The notes: generated by a model not told the origin, from the letters alone. A DNA stretch of 64,000 nucleotides from Longibacter salinarum (GCF_002554795.1 NZ_PDEQ01000001.1:310001-374000); one strand, 5' to 3'. Shown: positions 42,186 to 51,621, counted from the stretch's first letter. Made by a program: numbers and translations.

Positions 42186-42752
42186 CGAAAACCTCAGTCT
42201 CTATATCCGCGGTTAGTAAGGAAGTTGCAAGTCTATAGCGGACAAACAGGTCTTCTTTATGCTATCTTCGCTATCCCTTCTTTTTCTGTACATCAAGGAC
42301 GCGGGCATTCATCCATCGTCGTCTCGCGGACATCGGTTTTACAAGCAGAAGATCGCGTACATGAGATGTCGATGGTTTGCGACGAGGACGATGTCCCCCT
42401 TGAGAAACACCCGTAGCCGGAGATTCGAGTCGAGTCAATCAGCTTCATTTGGTCCCCAGCGATCATTTTAGATTCGCCCGACGGTCGGAAAAGGGAAGGA
42501 GGAGCGAGATCCATTGTGTATCTGACGCATGCGGAACGGGAGGCCCTCGCTCTCCGGGGGAGAAATGAATTGTGGTCGTCTGTCTACCGCCGTGAAGGTA
42601 GGAGAATCCCATCTGCGTGGACTCGTGACAGCGTCGAAGGCGCGAGCATCTACAGGATTGACAGTCAACGGTAGCATCTCCTGAAAGCGTACGTGCTCGG
42701 GAACGTGTCAATGCACCGCCGCTGCGCAGACGGTGAAGCAGAGCGGGAACTA
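42186..42752. other. Intergenic region between nirK and rrf2 copy 2, no gene seen
   Basis: About 570 bp with locally high A+T. Short frames (for example 42259-42471 plus and 42468-42677 minus) lack protein-like pattern. No known riboswitch or small RNA was recognised. It must contain the distal nirK promoter. Confidence 0.4.
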
Positions 42753-42770
42753 TTATCCATATGAGGATAA
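42753..42770. promoter_or_regulatory. Inverted repeat upstream of rrf2 copy 2
   Basis: TTATCC-ATATGA-GGATAA, perfect 6-bp arms with a 6-bp spacer, 64-81 bp upstream of the ATG at 42834. Position and symmetry fit an autoregulatory operator for the Rrf2 dimer, but the sequence does not match the enterobacterial NsrR or IscR consensus. Confidence 0.4.
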
Positions 42771-42833
42771 AATACTACGAAATCATGTAATGTCTGTACG
42801 CCCGGCCGATCGTTTCTCCAATTCTCTGATGCT

Positions 42834-43298
42834 ATGCTACTCTCGAAAGGATGCGAATATGGACTTGCCGGGGCGATGTATCTGGCGTCGATCCCACAGA
42901 AGGGATATGTTCCTATCCGGGCGATCAGTGAGCATCTGGATATCTCCTACCCGTTTTTGACGAAAGTACTCCAGCAGCTCAATGAGGCTGGATTGCTTAC
43001 GTCTATGCGGGGACCCAATGGAGGAGTAGCTCTTAGCCAAGCGCCAGAGCGATTGACTCTGAAGGAAATCGTAATCGCTATCGACGGCCCGGAGCTCTTC
43101 ACCGAGTGCGTGCTCGGGTTGCCTGGTTGTGGGCACGAAAAGCCGTGTCCGCTGCACGACCAGTGGGGAGAGGTGAGAGACCACCTGGATGGATTGTTCG
43201 GTGGGCTTTCGCTCGCCGAAGCGGTTGGGCGAGAGGCGGATATTATGGAAGGGCTGGATTTCCCATGCCGAGGCCGGAGAGCGTCACCGGGACGGTGA
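42834..43298 (+). CDS. Rrf2 family regulator with three cluster-type cysteines (copy 2)
   Basis: A 154-residue paralogue of the protein at 38251. It has the same N-terminal winged helix (MLLSKGCEYGLAGAMYLA, ISEHLDISYPFLTKVLQQLN, GLLTSMRGPNGGVAL) and the identical cysteine segment ECVLGLPGCGHEKPCP with C92, C99 and C105. It differs mainly in the C-terminal 45 residues, which are more Gly/Arg-rich. It is transcribed divergently from nirK and is therefore the best candidate for its regulator; a second copy flanks the other end of the module. Sensing NO through an Fe-S cluster is inferred from the family. Confidence 0.92.
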   Translation: MLLSKGCEYGLAGAMYLASIPQKGYVPIRAISEHLDISYPFLTKVLQQLNEAGLLTSMRGPNGGVALSQAPERLTLKEIVIAIDGPELFTECVLGLPGCGHEKPCPLHDQWGEVRDHLDGLFGGLSLAEAVGREADIMEGLDFPCRGRRASPGR

Positions 43299-43362
43299 AT
43301 AGGAAAAGACTCTGGCCGCAGCAAGCCGGGCGAACTGCGGCACGGAGGCGTCGCAGCAGCTG

Positions 43363-44382
43363 TCAAGCAAACTCCGCTTTCAACGCATCCATCGTCGCAT
43401 TGACGTCGGCGTCCGAGATGTCTCGATGGAGCGTGATGCGGACGGTCTGCGGGCCAAACGGAGTGACGTGGACGTCATGACGTGCAAGCTTCTCGATGAC
43501 CGACTCGGCCGTCCCGTCGTGAACGTCGAAGATGATGATGTTCGTCTGCACGCGTTCGAGGTCGAGGTCAAACGCGTCTAAGTCTGAAACGGTATCGGCG
43601 ATGCGACGCGCGTTCGCGTGATCTCGAGCAAGCCGTTCGCGGTATCCATCTAGTCCCACCAGAGCGGCAGCCGCCAGGACGCCCGACTGACGCATGCCCC
43701 CACCGAGTTGCTTGCGCACGGTACGGGCGGCGTTGATCAAGTCCTGAGAACCGGCTATGATCGATCCGACGGGCGCGCCGATGCCCTTCGAGAAGGCAGC
43801 CCAGGCGATGTCAAATGGCTTCACGAGGGAGTGCACCGGGACGTCCAGCGCAACTGAGGCATTCCAGAGACGTGCACCGTCGAGGTGAAATCGAAGCCGA
43901 TGAGCACGAACGACGGCTGCGATATCATGAATGCGGTTGAGGTCGTAGACCACGCCGCCGGCCTTGTTCGCCGTGTTCTCGATACTGACGACGCGAGATC
44001 GAGCGTACACCGGCATGTCCGGTCGGATGGCCGCTTCGACATCATCCGTTGAAAGGCGACCGTCGGACGTATCGATTGGGTTCAGCTGTACGCCGGAGAT
44101 CATGCCACTCGCGCCTGACTCGTAGTTGAACACGTGGCTTGACCGGTCGAGAATGACCTCGTCGCCCGGGTCCGTAAGGACGTGGAGACAAATTTGGTTC
44201 GCCATCGTGCCACTCGGCACGAACAGGGTTGCATCGACGCCGAAGAGTTCTGCGCAACGGTCCTGCAGCCGATTGATCGTTGGGTCCTCGCCATACACGT
44301 CATCGCCCACCTCAGCATTCGCCATGGCCTCGCGCATGGCCGGGGTGGGACGGGTCACGGTGTCACTGCGCAGATCGATCAT
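43363..44382 (-). CDS. ltaE: Low-specificity L-threonine aldolase
   Basis: A 339-residue PLP enzyme cleaving L-threonine or L-allo-threonine to glycine and acetaldehyde. [20 protein letters not shown] and [15 protein letters not shown] at the start, [11 protein letters not shown] in the middle and [13 protein letters not shown] with the Schiff-base Lys (AFSKG) are typical. The length equals E. coli LtaE (333). It lies convergent with rrf2 copy 2 and upstream of no obvious partner; the mtgA gene is 65 bp away on the same strand. Confidence 0.95.
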   Translation of the reverse strand: MIDLRSDTVTRPTPAMREAMANAEVGDDVYGEDPTINRLQDRCAELFGVDATLFVPSGTMANQICLHVLTDPGDEVILDRSSHVFNYESGASGMISGVQLNPIDTSDGRLSTDDVEAAIRPDMPVYARSRVVSIENTANKAGGVVYDLNRIHDIAAVVRAHRLRFHLDGARLWNASVALDVPVHSLVKPFDIAWAAFSKGIGAPVGSIIAGSQDLINAARTVRKQLGGGMRQSGVLAAAALVGLDGYRERLARDHANARRIADTVSDLDAFDLDLERVQTNIIIFDVHDGTAESVIEKLARHDVHVTPFGPQTVRITLHRDISDADVNATMDALKAEFA

Positions 44383-44447
44383 TGAAGGGGATGAAATGGT
44401 CGTGGGCGGGGGAGGGCTGATGGCGCGGTCGAACGTGGAACGAAGCG

Positions 44448-45410
44448 CTAGAAGTACGCTTCGAAGCGCTCAACCTGTCGCATACGTCCGAGAATTGTAC
44501 GAGCGTAACTGTCCATTCGGCGGGGTCTACGGACAAGTGGGTTTGGAATGCATGCTGCGAGGGCTGCCGCGTGCCACCGGCTCATCGTATCGGCAGAATG
44601 CCCATAATGGTACCGAGATGCAGCTTCGGCCCCGAAGACGCCGGGGCCCCACTCGATCACGTTCAGGTACAATTCGAGGATGCGTTCCTTCGGGAGAAGC
44701 AGTTCGGTGAGGTACGTCAGAGGCACCTCCAAGCCTTTCCGGATCAGCGAACTGTGCGTCGTCTGAAACAGATTCTTTGCGAGTTGCTGTGTGATCGTTG
44801 ATCCACCCCGGTACATTCGCCCGCGTTCGCGGTTATCCTCGATCGCCTCTCCGATGGCTTTCCAATCGATCCCTGTATGCTGAAAGAACCGAGTGTCCTC
44901 AGCAGAGACGACGGCGAGCTCCAGGTCATCATCGATCTCACGAAGCGACACCGGTTCATAGGAGCGCTCGTAGTCTGCTTCTGTCCACCAGGCCGCCACC
45001 GACCGTTGTATCTGTACACCTGTTATCGGTGGGTCGACCCATCGATAGGCGATGAGCAGGAGCGTGCACAGAGCGTAGTAACTGCCGAGTACGAGGAGGA
45101 TGCTTCGCATGGCGGTGCGAAGCCAGGAGCGCATCACTTCAGGCGTCAGGGTAAAAACCTCAAAGGTATCGGCGTCTTCGTCCTTTGCGTGAGGCGTTTC
45201 GGCGCTCGTAGAATCCTGTGAGTGTGTCGATGCTTCACTGGGAAGACCGGAGCGACTGCTCGAGCTGTCGTCGGCTTCCGTATCGGGTGCTCCAGGCGAG
45301 TCGTCGTTGGCCGTCTGGGTCGCTTTCGGGTCATCAGACACAGAATGCCCCGCACCCATCCCGTCTTCGGGCGAGTGCGAGGCATCGAATGGAGGCTGCG
45401 AGTCCGTCAC
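44448..45410 (-). CDS. mtgA: Monofunctional biosynthetic peptidoglycan transglycosylase
   Basis: A 320-residue protein. Residues 1-85 are acidic and Ser-rich (probably cytoplasmic and disordered), followed by a membrane anchor (about 93-112; [20 protein letters not shown]). The GT51 domain (about 140-310) contains [20 protein letters not shown] (catalytic Glu in AEDTRF), [15 protein letters not shown] and the second Glu in [16 protein letters not shown]. It polymerises lipid II. The disordered N-terminal extension is unusual for MtgA (E. coli 242 residues), perhaps an adaptation to high salt. Confidence 0.94.
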   Translation of the reverse strand: MTDSQPPFDASHSPEDGMGAGHSVSDDPKATQTANDDSPGAPDTEADDSSSSRSGLPSEASTHSQDSTSAETPHAKDEDADTFEVFTLTPEVMRSWLRTAMRSILLVLGSYYALCTLLLIAYRWVDPPITGVQIQRSVAAWWTEADYERSYEPVSLREIDDDLELAVVSAEDTRFFQHTGIDWKAIGEAIEDNRERGRMYRGGSTITQQLAKNLFQTTHSSLIRKGLEVPLTYLTELLLPKERILELYLNVIEWGPGVFGAEAASRYHYGHSADTMSRWHAAALAACIPNPLVRRPRRMDSYARTILGRMRQVERFEAYF

Positions 45411-45522
45411 CGAGGTGTGCAGTTGTATTGAAACTGTTAACGTCGATGGGACGGAGCCGGAGCGGCAAAGGGTCCGGCGTGCCGACGCAATCGGCGTCCG
45501 TCTGCAACCCTACGGACAGAAA

Positions 45523-46002
45523 TTAGCGGCTGATGTCCTTGATTTTGAGCTTCACGCTTCCGGCGGGGACATCGATCTCGATGGTGTCCCCCTCTTCCTT
45601 GCCGAGGAGCCCGCTTCCAATCGGGCTATCCACAGAGATCTTGTTTTCCGAAATGTCTGCCTCTTGCTCCGACACGAGCGTATATGTTTGCTCGGCGCCA
45701 GAGTCTACATTCTCTACGGTCACCTTCGAGAGGATGTATGCTTTGCTCGTATCAACCGTTTTCTCATCGACGAGTCGAGCGCGGGCGATGGTATCTTCGA
45801 GCTTGGAGATTCGGGCTTCGAGCTTGCCCTGTTCCTCCTTCGCGGCATCATATTCCGCGTTTTCCGAGATATCGCCCTTGGCCCGTGCCTCGGCGATGGC
45901 GTCTGCAATACGCGCACGTTCTTTGGTCTTCAAAAACCGAAGTTCTTCTTTCAGATCTTGCAGACCCTCCTCGGTTAGGTAGACGGGTTTATCTTTAGTC
46001 AT
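45523..46002 (-). CDS. greA: Transcription elongation factor GreA
   Basis: A 159-residue protein. The N-terminal coiled coil (about 1-75) contains RIADAIAEARAKGDISENAEYD, with the acidic tip residues that stimulate transcript cleavage by RNA polymerase (as ARAKGDISENAEYD). The C-terminal FKBP-like domain holds SPIGSGLLGKEEGDTIEI. Start ATG 46002 gives the expected N terminus (MTKDKPVYLTEEGLQ); the 20 residues upstream are not conserved. It is 112 bp upstream of mtgA. Confidence 0.96.
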   Translation of the reverse strand: MTKDKPVYLTEEGLQDLKEELRFLKTKERARIADAIAEARAKGDISENAEYDAAKEEQGKLEARISKLEDTIARARLVDEKTVDTSKAYILSKVTVENVDSGAEQTYTLVSEQEADISENKISVDSPIGSGLLGKEEGDTIEIDVPAGSVKLKIKDISR

Positions 46003-46252
46003 AGTCGCACGTGAATACGTGAATACAGCGAAAGAAGGGGCATCCGAATCGGTCTCCGCCATGTAAAAAAGAACGCCACAGCCATTCCGGCAGCGGCGGT
46101 AGCGGGGGTGTTATTTCCGACTCGGACCGTAGTATTCGGCAGCCAGGGGAAAATTGTTCCTGTCCATGGGGGGCTACGCTCCGGTATTTTTACGGATTGG
46201 AACGTAATATCGGAGCGAAGCAATGCCTGCGTGGATACCGCATACAGTTTCG

Positions 46253-46834
46253 TTACCAGCCGCTCCGCCTGCTATCGTCCGTGGATGAAACGGATCGCGT
46301 TTCTGGATTAGGTTGGACACGGGGATTTTCTGGCAGGACGCGTCGAGCTTGCCACCACGTGCGCTGCCAGTAGTCCGTGTGGAGGGATGAGACGGTGACT
46401 CCGGTGCTTGACGAGGCGTGTACGAACTCGCCATTCGACAGGTAGATGCCCACATGCCTTTGTTTGCGCCCCGGTCGAAAGAAGACCAGATCGCCCGGCT
46501 GGAGGTTTGATCGCCGGATCTCTGTCCCCACTCGGGACTGACGGCGTGTCTCGCGTGGAAGGTCGAGTCCGAGAACGTCCGCGTAGAGCACCTGCGTCAG
46601 TGCGGAGCAATCGATTCCGCGGCGGTCCGTTCCCCCGAGGCGATGTGGAACGCCTTCCCACCGGCGTGCTTCGGATCGAAGCTCCGGCTCAAGCGTCCCG
46701 TTCTGGACGGACGCATTGGATCGAGTGTAGGATGGTTCCTCTGATGTTCTCGCTGACTGCGTCGAGGAGCAGGCCGTCAAGGCCAGGAGCGAGAGCGCCA
46801 GAAGGGGGATAAGACGGGCACCGGGAGGTGGCAT
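46253..46834 (-). CDS. NlpC/P60 family lipoprotein endopeptidase
   Basis: A 193-residue lipoprotein. The lipobox is LLALTAC with the acylated Cys at residue 22. The NlpC domain (about 65-165) has GGTDRRGIDCSALTQVLY with the catalytic Cys, HVGIYLSNG with the catalytic His, and the following FVHASSSTGV. It should cut gamma-D-glutamyl-diaminopimelate or related bonds in peptidoglycan. ATG 46834 is chosen as it gives a proper lipoprotein signal; the longer frame upstream is non-coding. The tail after about 165 is Ser/Arg-rich. Confidence 0.93.
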   Translation of the reverse strand: MPPPGARLIPLLALSLLALTACSSTQSARTSEEPSYTRSNASVQNGTLEPELRSEARRWEGVPHRLGGTDRRGIDCSALTQVLYADVLGLDLPRETRRQSRVGTEIRRSNLQPGDLVFFRPGRKQRHVGIYLSNGEFVHASSSTGVTVSSLHTDYWQRTWWQARRVLPENPRVQPNPETRSVSSTDDSRRSGW

Positions 46835-47161
46835 CACGGCACGAGTCGGATGCGAGAGGATGGGAAAGGTATGCCGCGGGACGCGATCAGAAAGCAACAC
46901 GTTTGAAGAAGTAAAACCACACGATCGGCGCGGCGGATGCATAACATAGAGGAGGAACAGAAGGAAAACCAGAGGATCGACGTGCGACAGGGAGACCGTT
47001 CGAATCCACACGCTTGAGGAATGCGAGAAGTGGCCGCCAGGACGTCGCCGACGAGCTGGCGTTTGGATCATCGCATACCCTGGTACGGTACATCCCTACG
47101 GCCACGCACGGCCAACATCCCCGATTACTGTATCTTCCCAATCCCGACCGGACCCACCCCT
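46835..47161. other. Divergent intergenic interval, no gene seen
   Basis: 327 bp between the NlpC lipoprotein (minus) and the bacilliredoxin (plus). No RNA gene or strong hairpin was recognised; it should contain both promoters. Confidence 0.4.
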
Positions 47162-47677
47162 ATGCCGTATCCTGAGCAGATGGTACAGCCGATGCGCGAG
47201 GAACTGACGCGCCTCGGCGTCAAAGAACTGAAAACCGCCGAGGAGGTTGACCAGGCGTTCGACGAAACGAAGGACGGCACGATGGTGCTCGTCATCAACT
47301 CTGTGTGCGGATGTGCTGCCGGGAACGCGCGGCCGGCCGTCGCCATGGTCAAGCAAGGCGACACGCATCCGGATGCCTACACCACGGTCTTCGCCGGACA
47401 GGATCTGGAAGCCACGGACCGCGCCCGTGAGCACCTCGCCGGCATCCCGCCGTCGTCTCCATTCATCGCGCTCTTCCGCAACGGCGATCCGGTCTACGTC
47501 ATTCAGCGGAAGCACATCGAAGGTCGTACGGCAAACGCGATTGCGTCGGATCTCCGCAACGCGATCGACACATACTGCACGGACGGCGACATTCCTGCGG
47601 ACGCTCCGTCGCAGCCGAACGAGTCCGGGCGTGCCCAGAGCGATAACGTTCCGTCTTCGTTCCGCTCGATTATGTAG
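47162..47677 (+). CDS. BrxA/BrxB family bacilliredoxin
   Basis: A 171-residue thioredoxin-fold protein of the YphP/YqiW family. MVLVINSVCGCAAGNARPA carries the CGC redox motif, and AIPPSSPFIALFRNG-like GIPPSSPFIALFRNGDP is conserved. In Bacillus the family removes bacillithiol from oxidised proteins. Rhodothermota are known or predicted to make bacillithiol-like thiols, but the biosynthetic genes (bshA-C) are not in this window. The C-terminal extension after about 145 is low complexity. The start at 47162 fits the family N terminus. Confidence 0.92.
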   Translation: MPYPEQMVQPMREELTRLGVKELKTAEEVDQAFDETKDGTMVLVINSVCGCAAGNARPAVAMVKQGDTHPDAYTTVFAGQDLEATDRAREHLAGIPPSSPFIALFRNGDPVYVIQRKHIEGRTANAIASDLRNAIDTYCTDGDIPADAPSQPNESGRAQSDNVPSSFRSIM

Positions 47678-47730
47678 CACGTGCCTGCTGGATGGCACGA
47701 CTGCGCGTTTCCAGCGATTTGAGATTGAGG

Positions 47731-47763
47731 AAAGCGCCCGACCGGTCCGAGGTTGGGCGCTTT
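47731..47763. terminator. Bidirectional intrinsic terminator
   Basis: AAAGCGCCCGACC pairs with GGTTGGGCGCTTT and is followed by T-rich sequence on the plus strand and CCTCAATCTC on the other. It separates the convergent bacilliredoxin and S66 peptidase genes. Confidence 0.85.
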
Positions 47764-47807
47764 TCTTTGTTTGCGGGAGGCTTGCGCGTATCTCGTTGCT
47801 CCAAGCG

Positions 47808-48809
47808 TCAGGCGACAGAAGCATCAGACCGTTGCATATCCACATGGAGAGACGCGGTGCTCCTCTCGACGCGTAGCTCGGCAGGGGCGCCGAATGGGAG
47901 CGTGAGCCGGGGCAAAATGTGACCGTACGCGAGCCCGCGGACAACTGGATAGGGGCGATTGGAAAATCGATCCTGTAGGACCTCGTCCATCGTAAGGGTG
48001 GGCGGCGTTGCGTCTCCGGGACGAAACGATCCGAGGATTACGCCGGCGAGCTCGTCAAGACATCCGGCGAGGTGCAGATGCGTCAGCATTCTGTCCACAC
48101 GGTATGGGGCTTCGCCCACGTCTTCGAGAACCAGAATGGCGCCCGCCAGGTCGGGTAGAAAGTCGGTACCGATGAGGTTGACGAAGACCGACAGGTTGCC
48201 GCCAAGGAGGGGACCGCGAGCGACGCCTCGACCCGACAGAACGGGCAGATCTGCCGCAAGCGGAAGCTGTCCTTCTTTAGAACTGGCAATACGGTGGAAG
48301 GCTGCGGCTGCATCCAGATCGCCCGTGTCCGCATTTTGCCACGCATCCGGCGACGCCGACGCTGAGCCATTGGTGATGCTATCCGTGGACATCTTCGCCC
48401 ATTCCGTCACGACCGGGCCGGAGAGCGAAGCCCATCCGCGACGTGCGTACAGAGCCATTTGCAGAGCCGTCAGGTCACTGTATCCGATTACCCACTTTGG
48501 GGGAAAGCTTTCAGCCTCCGTCCATAGGTCGTCAAGGATGCGCAGGCACCCATAGCCGCCTCGCGTAGCAATGAGAGCTTTTGCATCCGGATCTGCAAGA
48601 GCCGACTGCAAATCAGCCAGCCTGCGCGCGTCCGGCGCAGAGAGGTAGCCGTGCGGGGACGTGGCCTCTTCCGGCTCGTAGAGGACATCGATCTCATAGA
48701 TGCGCCGCAAGACCTCAATCCCCCGTCGGTAGCGCTCCACATCGCGCGGCGCGCTCGCAGGGGCAATAACAACGATGCGATCTCCGGGGCGAAGGGGCGG
48801 GGGGAGCAT
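47808..48809 (-). CDS. S66 family LD-carboxypeptidase
   Basis: A 333-residue cytosolic serine peptidase cutting the L,D bond of murein tetrapeptides in cell-wall recycling. LRPGDRIVVIAPASAP opens the protein, ATRGGYGCLRIL and VIGYSDLTALQ (nucleophile Ser in YSD) form the active-site region, and LEDVGEAPYRVDRML supplies the catalytic Glu. PLLGGNLSV fits the family. The His of the triad is in the C-terminal third (AYGHILPRLTLPFG). ATG 48809 is chosen over the longer frame. Confidence 0.93.
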   Translation of the reverse strand: MLPPPLRPGDRIVVIAPASAPRDVERYRRGIEVLRRIYEIDVLYEPEEATSPHGYLSAPDARRLADLQSALADPDAKALIATRGGYGCLRILDDLWTEAESFPPKWVIGYSDLTALQMALYARRGWASLSGPVVTEWAKMSTDSITNGSASASPDAWQNADTGDLDAAAAFHRIASSKEGQLPLAADLPVLSGRGVARGPLLGGNLSVFVNLIGTDFLPDLAGAILVLEDVGEAPYRVDRMLTHLHLAGCLDELAGVILGSFRPGDATPPTLTMDEVLQDRFSNRPYPVVRGLAYGHILPRLTLPFGAPAELRVERSTASLHVDMQRSDASVA

Positions 48810-48917
48810 GTGTGGCAGCGCGTGGAAAGGATGAATCAGGGTGCTCGAAAATCCGTCAATATGGCCTGATGCCGAGATCATACGACCGTCATGGAGGACG
48901 AACAGCGGCACCCACGA

Positions 48918-50039
48918 CTACAGCCAGCTTTTTCTTCGAAAGTAGTACACGAGAACGAGGGCAATGGCAGCCATGGACGCCATCGTAATGGGGTAGCCGT
49001 ATGGCGCCGAAAGTTCAGGCATATTCTCGAAGTTCATCCCGTAAATGCCAGCCACAAAGGTGAGCGGGATAAAGATCGTACCGATGATGGTGAGGACCTT
49101 CATCACCTCGTTCATGCGGTTCGAGAGAGACGTCATGTACAGGTCCATGAGGCCGCCCGCGAGATCTCGAAGCGACTCGACCATATCGAGGACCTGGACG
49201 GCGTGCTCGTATGCATCTCGAACGTACGGTCGAAGCACGTCATCTGGCCACAAAGGATGCTGCGTTCGCTCGAGATGCGAGAGCACCTCGCGCATCGGCC
49301 ATGCGTGTCTGCGCACGTGAGCCAGGTCGCGCCGCATTTCGTTCAGCGCGGACTGGGTGTGGTCGTTTGGGTCTTCAAGAACGGCGTCTTCGAGTAACTC
49401 CGCACGTTCGGCCATCGTCTCCAGCACGACGAAGTAGTAATCAACGAGGACGTCCAGGATCGCATAGGCGAGGTAGGCTGGACCGGATGAGCGAATGCGA
49501 CCTCGTCCACGTGCGATCCGCTCGCGCAGCGGGTCCAGTATGTCTCCCGGCACCTCCTGGAACGACACGACTCCTTCCGGTCGCACGATCAGGCTAATCT
49601 GCTCTGCGATCAGATGCGGCCGTTCCGCGTCGTCGGTGTACCGAAGCATTTTCGCTGCGATGTAAATCGCCTCCGGTGACTCGTCAACTTTCGGGCGTTG
49701 ACCTGTGTTGGCGATGTCCTCCTGCAGCAGGGGGGAGAGTCCCAGCTGATTTCCAATCGTCTGAACTTTGTCCGGCTCGTGTACGCCCGATACATCCAGC
49801 CACGTTACTGTCGATTCGTCACTCTCTAAAAACCGCTGCACGGCGACTTCGACGTCATCCTCATCGGAGACCTCGTGGAGGTCCGGTGCGTAGTTCGTAA
49901 GCCGGCAGGTTATCGGCGTTGACCGTTCCTCTCCGACGAACACGACGGATCCTGGGGCCAGACCTACCTTGTGTCGTCGCTTCTTGATCGGAAACAGGAG
50001 GCGATCGGCGGCGCGTCGTGTTCGAGAGGCCATAGGCAT
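48918..50039 (-). CDS. corA: CorA-type magnesium/cobalt transporter
   Basis: A 373-residue protein. A cytoplasmic alpha/beta domain (about 1-260) precedes two C-terminal membrane helices; the loop after the first is YGMNFENMPE with the GMN signature that forms the pore selectivity filter. It forms a pentameric Mg2+ channel. It follows lapA by 49 bp in the same direction and appears to be at the end of the carotenoid run, though a regulatory link is not evident. Confidence 0.96.
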   Translation of the reverse strand: MPMASRTRRAADRLLFPIKKRRHKVGLAPGSVVFVGEERSTPITCRLTNYAPDLHEVSDEDDVEVAVQRFLESDESTVTWLDVSGVHEPDKVQTIGNQLGLSPLLQEDIANTGQRPKVDESPEAIYIAAKMLRYTDDAERPHLIAEQISLIVRPEGVVSFQEVPGDILDPLRERIARGRGRIRSSGPAYLAYAILDVLVDYYFVVLETMAERAELLEDAVLEDPNDHTQSALNEMRRDLAHVRRHAWPMREVLSHLERTQHPLWPDDVLRPYVRDAYEHAVQVLDMVESLRDLAGGLMDLYMTSLSNRMNEVMKVLTIIGTIFIPLTFVAGIYGMNFENMPELSAPYGYPITMASMAAIALVLVYYFRRKSWL

Positions 50040-50088
50040 CAGCAGGGAAAGAAAGGACAGAGGGGGCCAGAGTATCGGGGTTTAGGCG

Positions 50089-50442
50089 CTAGGATGACGA
50101 CGAGCTTGACGATGGGCTCGACGACGTGTCCTTCGTGTCCTTCTGCTTTTTCTTCTTCCGGGAGAACGTTTCGGCGGATGGTGATTCGAATGCGGAAGGG
50201 CCCGGTGTTGGGGTTGTTGATCCTTTGAGGTTCTTGATCTTCCGCCGATCGCGAATTCGTCCGGGCAGGGTGCTGAGTAGACCCGTGAGCACGCCCGTAG
50301 CGAACGTCACGATCAGCACGAGCGCTTTGGAGCCCTGCGTCTGGACGAACAAGAAATCGACGGCCATCGGATCGTCATTTTGCAGCGCAAATACGACCGT
50401 AAGAACAGCGAGAATGAGCGCAAAGACGAGTGCGAAACGCAT
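50089..50442 (-). CDS. lapA: LapA (DUF1049) family membrane protein
   Basis: A 117-residue protein with two membrane segments at about 2-20 and 43-62, separated by VFALQNDDPMAVDFLF, the conserved LapA loop. The C-terminal tail (about 80-117) is Lys-rich then Ser-rich. E. coli LapA and LapB take part in lipopolysaccharide and membrane homeostasis; lapB is not next to it here. It lies 57 bp after the GT2 gene. Confidence 0.85.
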   Translation of the reverse strand: MRFALVFALILAVLTVVFALQNDDPMAVDFLFVQTQGSKALVLIVTFATGVLTGLLSTLPGRIRDRRKIKNLKGSTTPTPGPSAFESPSAETFSRKKKKQKDTKDTSSSPSSSSSSS

Positions 50443-50499
50443 GGTACTGGAAAAGGCTGTCTATCGGGACGGAGCGAGCGGGGACGCGGTACATCGAAA

Positions 50500-51621
50500 T
50501 CAAGAATTGGACGCCGTGGATCGGTCAACGGCAACGGCACCGACGCTGCGACCTTTCCACGAGACGCGACCGGTCCAGTGGGAGATGGCAGAGTCGAGTT
50601 GCAGAGCGCTACCGAGAAGATAGGAGACGGGAGCGAGGAGCGCGAATAGGGGCGAAAATCGAGTCAGGCGGTCCGTCGTTCCTTTGAGCAGGAGCACACT
50701 CGCCAGAAATCCTGGATGCACGAATGGGGAGGCAACGAAGGTAAGGAAAAAGAACAAGTAGAGCCCGACGAATGATGCAGGGGAACCGCCGAGAATCAGA
50801 TACGCATTTTTCCGAAATCCGCGCCAGGCATCTCCGAAGGTACTGTACATGTAGACGGTGATCTCATCGCGGACATCCAGCAGTGCCGGCGTAAACCCTT
50901 CCCGTTTGAAGTAGCGGCCGATCTCTACATCCTCGAGGACCTTGTTTTTGACCTCTACATGCGGCTCGTATGCGTGATACCGATCCGCATCGATCATCCA
51001 GCATTGGCCATTCAAGGCACCGAGCGAATCGATGCGTAGTGGGCGAACCAGCGGCCAGGGAAGTCCGGTGAGGATGGCGTTCGGCACGAGACTCACAAGA
51101 ATCTGAGCGGCTCCCCGTAAACGCGGCAATCCGGTCGCAACGGTATCGTCCGGCAGGGCAGACTCGCGTTCCACGATGCGTCGGAGGGCGCCCGAATCGG
51201 CGAGCTCCGTGTCGGCATCGAGAAAGAGGTAGCGATCCCCCTCGGCGTGGGAGGCGGCAACGTAGCAGGCGTGCGGTTTGCCTAACCAGCCCGGCGGGGG
51301 ACCCTCGCCGCGCACCGGTCGAAGACGATTATCGTTCGCGGCGGACAATACGTTCCACGTCGCGTCCGTCGAGCCATCATCGACAACAATGACTTCGAAG
51401 TGCTCGTAGTCCTGTTCGAGGAGCGAGGGGAGGAGGCGCCGGAGGTTCTCTTCCTCGTTCCGCGCCGGAATCAGGATGGAGACAAACGGCTCGATATCAG
51501 GCTGCTTGCGCGTCCGCTTCCGTCGCAGATAAATGATGTTGGCGAGAAGGGTGACCCAGATAAGAACGTGAACGCCGGCAAGATATGGGGCGATGAAGTC
51601 GGCGTAAGGGAGGGTCGGCAT
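50500..51621 (-). CDS. GT2 family glycosyltransferase, carotenoid type (CruG/CrtQ-like)
   Basis: A 373-residue membrane-associated GT2 enzyme. An N-terminal helix (about 10-32) precedes the catalytic domain with SILIPARNEEENLRRLLPSL, VVDDGSTDAT, a DxD-type FLDADTE and EDVEIGRYFKREG. Two to four C-terminal membrane helices follow (about 285-350). The W(L)GKPHAC region and the total architecture match carotenoid glycosyltransferases such as CruG and CrtQ. In this gene run it would transfer a sugar to a hydroxylated carotenoid. Substrate is inferred from context. Confidence 0.85.
   Translation of the reverse strand: MPTLPYADFIAPYLAGVHVLIWVTLLANIIYLRRKRTRKQPDIEPFVSILIPARNEEENLRRLLPSLLEQDYEHFEVIVVDDGSTDATWNVLSAANDNRLRPVRGEGPPPGWLGKPHACYVAASHAEGDRYLFLDADTELADSGALRRIVERESALPDDTVATGLPRLRGAAQILVSLVPNAILTGLPWPLVRPLRIDSLGALNGQCWMIDADRYHAYEPHVEVKNKVLEDVEIGRYFKREGFTPALLDVRDEITVYMYSTFGDAWRGFRKNAYLILGGSPASFVGLYLFFFLTFVASPFVHPGFLASVLLLKGTTDRLTRFSPLFALLAPVSYLLGSALQLDSAISHWTGRVSWKGRSVGAVAVDRSTASNS

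Noticed and set aside
42259-42677. Short frames upstream of nirK
   Set aside because: Two overlapping frames on opposite strands, neither with a convincing start, pattern or neighbour support.
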